18,559 bases of DNA, from contig DBDT01000058.1 in NCBI GenBank assembly GCA_002293705.1, positions 357 through 18,915 of the forward strand, read 5' to 3'. Of the stretch, positions 13,806 to 18,559 are shown in pieces. The notes below the pieces were generated by a model, which was not told the origin of the DNA, did not search any database, and worked only from the letters and a program-made list of their open reading frames with translations. This stretch comes from Candidatus Woesebacteria bacterium UBA925 (GTDB lineage: Bacteria; Patescibacteriota; Microgenomatia; UBA8517). How positions within the stretch are numbered: position 1 is the stretch's first letter; each line of letters begins with the position of its first letter. Both the position numbers and the translations under genes were made by a program.

Positions 13806-14795
13806 ATGGATATAAATCAAATTGAAATAGTGCACAGACTCACTGAGTCGAGCAGGGGTATACTTGCTGCGGACGAAAGCGTTTCAACTTGCGAAAAGAG
13901 ATTCTCCCCATTTGGAATTGAAAACACCGAAGAGAATAGAAGGGCATACAGGGATGGTTTGTTTGGAGCAAACATCTCAAAGTATCTTTCCGGAATAATT
14001 TTACACGAGGAAACTTTGAATCAAGAAAACTTAGCCGGCAGAAAATTCTCGGAGGAGCTTGGTGGCAAAAATGTGTTGGTGGGTATAAAAGTGGATCAGG
14101 GCTTGGAAAACATGAACGGGTCGCAACTTGAGCAGTACTCACTTGGAATGGAGACACTTAAATTAAGGCTTGAGGATTACAAGTCAAAAGGTGCCACCTT
14201 TACCAAGTGGAGAACAGTTTACAGAATTAGCGACTCAACTCCGTCATCTGAATTGTTGTCAGTCAACTCAAACACACTGGCAGAGTATGCAAGAGAAGTT
14301 TTAAGTGCAGGTATGGTGCCTATAGTCGAGCCAGAGGTGCTAATGGATGGCGATCATGGAATTAAAAAAGACAGGGAGGTTACCTATTTGGTATTAAAAT
14401 CACTTTTCCAGAAATTGTCAGAGTTTGGCATAGACTTTTCTAAAATTATTCTTAAACCCAATATGGTTGCCCCAGGATCAGGTTCGACTGAGAAGGTATC
14501 TGCAATTGAGATAGCAGATAACACTTTGGCTGTTTTACAAGAGGTTCTCCCTGACAACCTCGGTGGAGTAGCCTTTTTATCTGGTGGAATTGATCCCGAT
14601 CTAGCAATTGAAAGCCTAAGACAGATTAACTTAAGAAAAACCTCACACCTAAGGATGACCTTTTCTTTTGCAAGAGCGCTGCAGGCGTCATTTTTAAATA
14701 CCTGGAGAGGATCTGCTGATAACTTGGAGAAGGCGAGAAGCGATTTTGAAATTCAGCTAGGTAAGGCATCTTTGGCAGCAACAATCTACACATGA
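13806..14795 (+). CDS. fba: Fructose-bisphosphate aldolase, class I
   Basis: A 329-residue aldolase of the classic (animal/plant-like) class I family, slightly shorter than the 360-residue eukaryotic enzymes. It cleaves fructose 1,6-bisphosphate, and usually sedoheptulose 1,7-bisphosphate, by a Schiff base and needs no metal. Active-site residues are all visible: Asp23 in GILAADES, Lys95 in GIKVDQG, Lys134 in TKWR, Glu175 and Glu177 in VPIVEPE, and the Schiff-base Lys217 in IILKPNMV. A Gly-rich SGGIDP segment (about 255-260) binds phosphate. Its stop overlaps the PfkB kinase start as ATGA, so the two are made together, suggesting kinase then aldolase action on one sugar phosphate. Confidence 0.94.
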   Translation: MDINQIEIVHRLTESSRGILAADESVSTCEKRFSPFGIENTEENRRAYRDGLFGANISKYLSGIILHEETLNQENLAGRKFSEELGGKNVLVGIKVDQGLENMNGSQLEQYSLGMETLKLRLEDYKSKGATFTKWRTVYRISDSTPSSELLSVNSNTLAEYAREVLSAGMVPIVEPEVLMDGDHGIKKDREVTYLVLKSLFQKLSEFGIDFSKIILKPNMVAPGSGSTEKVSAIEIADNTLAVLQEVLPDNLGGVAFLSGGIDPDLAIESLRQINLRKTSHLRMTFSFARALQASFLNTWRGSADNLEKARSDFEIQLGKASLAATIYT

Positions 14796-15772
14796 ACCAA
14801 ACTGTAATGGTTGTCGGCGATAGCTCGTTTGATGTTTTCATCACCCCTTCTGAAACAGAGACTGTTTGTAGTTTGAACGACAAAGAGTGTCTAATTTGTT
14901 TTGACTATGGAGAAAAGATACTAGTTGATAGTCTTTTTACTGCTGTTGGTGGTAATGCTGCAAATGTAGCTGTTGGATTATCAAGACTAGGATTATCTGT
15001 AAAACTTTCAACAATTCTTGGTAGAGACAACGCTTCAGGGGAAATTGTTCAGACACTAGTTTCTGAGGGTGTTTCAACCAATATGGTTATCTTTCAAGAA
15101 GCAGCTAAGGCTAATTATTCAACTGTAATCAACTATTCTGGTGAAAGAACGATATTCACCTATCATAGCCCCAAAGAATACGTGTTTGTTGAGCCAGATG
15201 ATATTCCAGATTGGGTTTACTTAACCTCAATGGGGAAAGGCTTTGAATCAATTTATGCCAAAGTGGTTAAGTATTGTACTGATTACAAAATACCTTTGGC
15301 TATAAATCCTGGTACTTTGCAGATAAAAGAACAAGAACAGTTGTTGGCAACACTGGACAAAGTAAATGTTTTAAATTTAAACAAACAAGAAGCTGAAAAA
15401 ATTCTTGGGGTTGATGCTGGGGCTGAAGTGCAATTTTTGTTAAATAGTTTTGTTGCAAAAGGAGTATCTGTTGTAGTAATTACTGATGGGGTTAATGGCT
15501 CGTACGTTTCAAATGGTCAGTCATTTTGGCATTGCCCAATTCTACAGAGGAAACCGATAGAGAGAACCGGGGCGGGAGATGCATATAGTAGTGGTTTTCT
15601 TGCATCGCTTGTTTCAGGTTCTACAATCCCTGATGCAATGTTGTCAGGTACTGTCAATTCTGCGTCAGTTGTCGGTCAGGTGGGGGCCCAAAAAGGCCTT
15701 TTGAGGGAAAGAGAGAGGCATCAGTGGCTTGAAGATGCAAGAAGGTCAGGTGTGTTTGTTGCTGAACTTTAG
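14792..15772 (+). CDS. PfkB/ribokinase-family sugar (phosphate) kinase
   Basis: A 326-residue carbohydrate kinase with both PfkB signatures: GGNAANVAVGLSRLG (53-67) and TGAGDAYSSGF (259-269), with Asp263 as catalytic base and the anion hole Gly-Ala-Gly. INPGT (171-175) and NLNKQEAEKILG (195-206) are also typical. Between strand 1 and the GG motif lies an extra segment of about 20 residues with Cys26, Cys33 and Cys36. The family phosphorylates ribose, fructose, fructose 6-phosphate, tagatose 6-phosphate or nucleosides; sequence alone does not say which. Coupling to class I aldolase favours a phosphofructokinase-like job, possibly also sedoheptulose 7-phosphate. A nucleoside kinase feeding the LOG domain is another option. 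Confidence 0.85.
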   Translation: MNQTVMVVGDSSFDVFITPSETETVCSLNDKECLICFDYGEKILVDSLFTAVGGNAANVAVGLSRLGLSVKLSTILGRDNASGEIVQTLVSEGVSTNMVIFQEAAKANYSTVINYSGERTIFTYHSPKEYVFVEPDDIPDWVYLTSMGKGFESIYAKVVKYCTDYKIPLAINPGTLQIKEQEQLLATLDKVNVLNLNKQEAEKILGVDAGAEVQFLLNSFVAKGVSVVVITDGVNGSYVSNGQSFWHCPILQRKPIERTGAGDAYSSGFLASLVSGSTIPDAMLSGTVNSASVVGQVGAQKGLLRERERHQWLEDARRSGVFVAEL

Positions 15773-15797
15773 CAAGTAGGCTAATCTGATTTATACT
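15769..15797 (+). promoter_or_regulatory. Promoter of the hydroxyacid dehydrogenase gene, predicted leaderless
   Basis: TTAGCA (15769-15774, four of six) and TATACT (15792-15797, five of six) are 17 nt apart, and the ATG at 15804 follows 6 nt later, exactly where transcription should begin. There is no Shine-Dalgarno sequence. The -35 overlaps the 3' end of the kinase gene. Confidence 0.5.
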
Positions 15798-15803
15798 TAA
15801 ACT

Positions 15804-16790
15804 ATGAAAATCTTAGTTACCAGGAAAATCCCAAGTACAGCCGTGGAACAACTCGCCCAAGAGGGAAGAGAGATTGTTGTGTCTCCTTTTGATAGACCTC
15901 TTACTCCTGAAGAGATTATTCAAATGGGTGCAGGCTCCGAGGCAGTTCTTAGTCTTTTGACAGACAAGATTGACGGGGAGATGATGGATGCAATCGGTCC
16001 ACAGTTAAAAATTGTTTCAAACTACGCAGTTGGTTTTGACAACATAAACATTCCTTCTGCCAGCGAGAGAGGGATTCTTGTTGCAAACACACCTTGCGAC
16101 GAAGTTAATGAGTCTGTGGCTGAGCACACTTGGGCATTGATGTTGGCTTTGGGTAGGAGAGTTGTTGAGGCAGATGAGGCAACCAAAAGAGGCGCCTACA
16201 AAGGTTGGGAGCCTGGGATTTTTTTGGGAAGTCTGCTGAGGGGGAAAACTCTTGGAATAGTTGGAATGGGTAGGATTGGTGAGATGGTTGCAAGAAGAGC
16301 AAAGGGTTTTGACATGAAGGTCTTGTACACCAAAAGAAACCCTGATCCAAAAGCTGAAGCAGAGCTTGGTGTTGTCTTTTCAAGCTTAGACGACCTTTTG
16401 GCAAACAGTGACTTTGTTAGTCTCCATGTGCCGCTTACTGACCAAACAAGACACATGATCAACAAAGATTCTTTCTCAAAAATTAAAAGAGGATCATTTT
16501 TGATAAATACTGCTCGAGGTCCTGTTGTGGATGAGTATGATTTAGTCGAAGCACTTCGCTCTGGTGTCGTTTCTGGGGCTGGGCTTGATGTGTTTGACGC
16601 TGAACCAAATGTTAACCCTGAACTTGTTGGTATGGAGAATGTAATTTTAACCCCACACATTGCCTCTGCTACACATGAGTCAAGAGAGGCAATGGGACAA
16701 CTAGCTGTATCAGCTATTAATAAAGTGCTTTCCTCTCAAAAACCAGAAAATTTGGTTAATCCTGAGATTTGGGACAACAGGAGAAAATAA
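15804..16790 (+). CDS. D-2-hydroxyacid dehydrogenase (glyoxylate/hydroxypyruvate reductase-like)
   Basis: A 328-residue enzyme of the D-isomer specific 2-hydroxyacid dehydrogenase family, normal length. The catalytic triad is present: Arg238 in NTARGP, Glu267 in DVFDAEP, and His285 in TPHIAS. The dinucleotide fold has GMGRIG (154-159), and the strand after it ends YTKRN (175-179), with Lys-Arg where NAD enzymes have an acidic residue, so NADP(H) is likely. Overall wording is closest to archaeal/bacterial glyoxylate reductases (GyaR, GhrB), which also reduce hydroxypyruvate to D-glycerate; phosphoglycerate dehydrogenase is less likely as no regulatory ACT domain is present. It would consume reducing power or link to glycerate and serine metabolism. 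Confidence 0.9.
   Translation: MKILVTRKIPSTAVEQLAQEGREIVVSPFDRPLTPEEIIQMGAGSEAVLSLLTDKIDGEMMDAIGPQLKIVSNYAVGFDNINIPSASERGILVANTPCDEVNESVAEHTWALMLALGRRVVEADEATKRGAYKGWEPGIFLGSLLRGKTLGIVGMGRIGEMVARRAKGFDMKVLYTKRNPDPKAEAELGVVFSSLDDLLANSDFVSLHVPLTDQTRHMINKDSFSKIKRGSFLINTARGPVVDEYDLVEALRSGVVSGAGLDVFDAEPNVNPELVGMENVILTPHIASATHESREAMGQLAVSAINKVLSSQKPENLVNPEIWDNRRK
16779..16783 (+). promoter_or_regulatory. Shine-Dalgarno-like AGGAG, an exception in this window
   Basis: AGGAG lies 8 nt before the ATG at 16792, at good spacing, inside the last codons of the dehydrogenase. It is the clearest ribosome binding site seen here and supports that start. Most other genes have none. Confidence 0.5.
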
Positions 16791-16791
16791 A

Positions 16792-17703
16792 ATGCCTTTT
16801 GGAAAAAAAGATGCCAAAAAAAAGTCAAGTAATTTCGAAAAAAAAGAAATACTTGATGAAGCTCCATCATTATCGGTAAAAAAGCAAAAAAAGTTAACCA
16901 ACAAGCAGCGTTCGACCCTCTTGTTTGTACTACTTCTTTTTATGCTTCTCCCATTTGTAATGGCACTTGTTGCAAGGAGGGGTAAGTTGCCTGGATTTGA
17001 AAGATTGGTTGTTTTGGAAAACCCTTTTTCGTCTACAGTGACAATAGTGTCTGGGGGGCAAAGAGAGCAGGAAAGGCTGGATAGGTTAGAGTCTGGTTTT
17101 TTTAATAGGACTAGAGGTGCTTCTGGGGTTTGGTCAATGTGGGTCTACGATTTTTCTAGATCAAAGCCCTACTCGGTGAACCCATCAGAGAAATTTGTTT
17201 TAGAGCCTGATTCACAACTTTCGCTCATACTAACCTCTTCAGCTTGCTCGGCACTTGGATATGTAGCCTTTGAAGACCAAAAACTCTCATTGGAGTGGGG
17301 CGCTTTTATCTCGGGTTTGCTGGAGAACAAGCTAGAAAGAAGCAATGCTCCTCAATCTCTCCAAAACTGCATTGTAAGTGGGGATTTGGTGAGTGATTTG
17401 ACCTCAGGAGGAGTGTTTGATGTTTCCGAGGTGGCAGGCGAGGTCAGGAAAATGGCTGAGGGTGGAGCCACTTCAAGGTTTAGGTCTTCACTTTACGATA
17501 TCTATTCCAACTCCAGTGAATACGATAGTAATTACTTGTTTTCATACACAAAGTACAATCCTAGAAGTTTTTATGGAATTTATCATTCATCAACTAAAAA
17601 TCAATATCTTGTCGTTGTTCTTGGTGGAGGGACAGTGGAGTCAGAAGTGAGGGAAGTCCTTCCAGAGATACTTAGATTTGTAGAATTGGAGTTTGGAAAT
17701 TAG
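16792..17703 (+). CDS. Membrane-anchored protein with degenerate beta-lactamase-like domain (tentative)
   Basis: A 303-residue protein: a Lys-rich cytoplasmic tail (1-41), one transmembrane helix (about 42-61), then an extracytoplasmic domain. That domain reads like a class A beta-lactamase/PBP-type serine hydrolase that has lost its catalytic residues: YDFSRSKPYSVNPSEKF (119-135) resembles the first hairpin before the SxxK helix, but the expected SxxK is SQLS (141-144). Near the C-terminus SYTKYN (251-256), then GIYH and QYLVVVLGGG (271-280), follow the layout of the KTG strand pair without a KTG. The similarity is by eye and not firm. It overlaps nothing and meets the PBP gene tail to tail, 3 nt apart. 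A binding or scaffolding role at the cell wall is a guess. Confidence 0.5.
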   Translation: MPFGKKDAKKKSSNFEKKEILDEAPSLSVKKQKKLTNKQRSTLLFVLLLFMLLPFVMALVARRGKLPGFERLVVLENPFSSTVTIVSGGQREQERLDRLESGFFNRTRGASGVWSMWVYDFSRSKPYSVNPSEKFVLEPDSQLSLILTSSACSALGYVAFEDQKLSLEWGAFISGLLENKLERSNAPQSLQNCIVSGDLVSDLTSGGVFDVSEVAGEVRKMAEGGATSRFRSSLYDIYSNSSEYDSNYLFSYTKYNPRSFYGIYHSSTKNQYLVVVLGGGTVESEVREVLPEILRFVELEFGN

Positions 17704-17706
17704 TCT

Positions 17707-18540
17707 TTAGGTTGACCTATTTGGATACTTCTTGTCAGCCATCTCTTCACCTTTGCAGACAACATTTTTTTCAGAAAAGTTATTGTCCATCCATTCACGC
17801 CTACCGCATACTGATACCAACTTTAAACCCTCGGGTACTCTCCAGGCTGTTTGCTCAGTATCCTTAACAAGTTCAGTCATTATTCTATTCCAGATTGGTG
17901 TTGCTCCAGTAACACCTGATGAGATTCTTGCCATGGGGGTGCCGTCATTGTTTCCAACCCACACGGCAACCAGATATTTTTGATTAAAGCCAATAGCTAG
18001 GTTGTCTTTTAGGTTGTTGCTAGTTCCAGTTTTTGCTGCGACCTCTGGATAGCCTTTGATTACCAATTGGCTGTTAGGTCCAAAAGCAGGCGAGCGTGCC
18101 TCATTGTCACTTAGAATGTTTATTATCTGGAATGCCACTTTTGGGTCAAGCACTCTTTCTCGCTCGCAATAGCTTCCCAGCACACATGAATCTGTTTTTG
18201 TTCCATTGATTGATTCAATGAGCCTAAGATCAACCTTTTCTCCCATGTTTGCTATCGTGTTGTATACCTGAGCAAGCTCAATAAGAGTTATTTCTCCGCC
18301 ACCTAGGGTGAGTGACAATCCATAATTGTTAGGATTGCTCCAACTCTTGATCCCCATTTTTTTACCAAGATCAAATATCTGCTTAACTCCAAATTGGTTA
18401 ATAAGCTTCACAGCTGGGATGTTTCTTGATTGGGCTAGGGCAGACCTTAAGCTCATTTGACCCTTAAACCCACCTTCATAGTTTTTTGGGGTATATGGCT
18501 TACCGCCTTTGGGTAGAAATGTTGTTGGAGTGTCTAGGAT
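17707..18540 (-). CDS. Class A penicillin-binding protein, C-terminal transpeptidase part (5' end off contig)
   Basis: The last 277 residues of a bifunctional or class A PBP. The transpeptidase motif SRN (SxN, about 38-40 of the visible part) and KTGTS (170-174) are present. The surrounding wording, YEGGFKGQMSLRSALAQSRN and LGGGEITLIELAQVYNTIANMG, is typical of PBP1A-like enzymes that cross-link peptidoglycan outside the membrane. The SxxK nucleophile and the glycosyltransferase domain lie beyond the contig end. Four cysteines (119, 125, 245, 262 of the fragment) may form disulfides. An apparent GTG start at 18555 is false: the first five codons (VYKRQ, often shown as MYKRQ) come from library adapter, so genuine sequence ends at 18540. 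Confidence 0.93.
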   Translation of the reverse strand: MLDTPTTFLPKGGKPYTPKNYEGGFKGQMSLRSALAQSRNIPAVKLINQFGVKQIFDLGKKMGIKSWSNPNNYGLSLTLGGGEITLIELAQVYNTIANMGEKVDLRLIESINGTKTDSCVLGSYCERERVLDPKVAFQIINILSDNEARSPAFGPNSQLVIKGYPEVAAKTGTSNNLKDNLAIGFNQKYLVAVWVGNNDGTPMARISSGVTGATPIWNRIMTELVKDTEQTAWRVPEGLKLVSVCGRREWMDNNFSEKNVVCKGEEMADKKYPNRST

Positions 18541-18559
18541 CTGTCTCTTATACACATCT
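18541..18559. other. Tn5/Nextera mosaic-end adapter remnant (sequencing artefact)
   Basis: The final 19 bases, CTGTCTCTTATACACATCT, are exactly the reverse complement of the Tn5 mosaic end used in transposase-based library kits. It sits at the very end of the contig and interrupts a PBP reading frame. It is not a natural mobile element and should be trimmed. Confidence 0.98.

Noticed and set aside
16196..16660. Minus-strand frame of 154 codons inside the dehydrogenase gene
   Set aside because: It lies wholly antisense to a gene with intact catalytic residues, has low-complexity Ser/Pro-rich translation and no upstream signals.
18541..18559. End of a natural Tn5-like transposon
   Set aside because: It is the hyperactive synthetic mosaic end, lies at the exact contig terminus and has no transposase nearby; a library adapter explains it fully.
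1..18559. CRISPR arrays, tRNA or rRNA genes, prophage or insertion sequences
   Set aside because: No regular repeats, cloverleaf-like segments or transposase/phage proteins were seen; nearly all sequence is accounted for by genes.

Overview
This window looks like a contig from a small-genome bacterium of the Candidate Phyla Radiation (Patescibacteria), perhaps Microgenomates or Katanobacteria; the lineage call is inference. Support comes from tightly packed, moderately AT-rich genes, a transketolase split into two genes, an archaeal-style short triosephosphate isomerase, scarce Shine-Dalgarno sequences, -10 boxes lying right against start codons (leaderless mRNAs), and many membrane-anchored proteins of unknown family. 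UGA is used as an ordinary stop, which argues against the recoded Gracilibacteria and Absconditabacteria. The last 19 bases are exactly the Tn5/Nextera mosaic end, so the right end is a sequencing-library artefact.

Layout: (1) 1-650, minus: the N-terminal part of a CrtI-type carotenoid desaturase running off the left end. (2) 811-3724, plus: a MacAB-type ABC exporter (adaptor, ATPase, permease). (3) 3750-6870, plus: a metal and redox group of an atypical Nramp transporter, a 42-residue zinc ribbon, a secreted protein of unknown function, a ZIP transporter and a glutaredoxin-like protein. (4) 6870-13346, plus: a central-carbon run of TIM, RpiB, PGK, GAPDH, a ribulose-phosphate 3-epimerase fused to a LOG-family domain, and transketolase N and C halves. 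(5) 13335-13763, minus: a small Cys-rich membrane protein. (6) 13806-15772, plus: class I aldolase and a PfkB-family kinase, translationally coupled. (7) 15804-17703, plus: a D-2-hydroxyacid dehydrogenase and a membrane protein with what looks like a catalytically dead beta-lactamase-like domain. (8) 17707-18540, minus: the C-terminal part of a class A penicillin-binding protein, cut by the contig end.

Together groups 4 and 6 encode most of the non-oxidative pentose phosphate pathway joined to lower glycolysis. The most striking gene is the epimerase-LOG fusion. Some LOG-family enzymes release ribose 5-phosphate from nucleotides, and RpiB, the epimerase and transketolase could then carry that carbon to glyceraldehyde 3-phosphate. 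No transaldolase is seen; the aldolase/PfkB pair could supply a sedoheptulose-bisphosphate bypass or simply fructose-bisphosphate metabolism.

No tRNA, rRNA, CRISPR array, insertion sequence or clear intrinsic terminator was seen. No stretch over 300 bases lacks a gene; the longest gap is 651-810, which holds divergent promoters.
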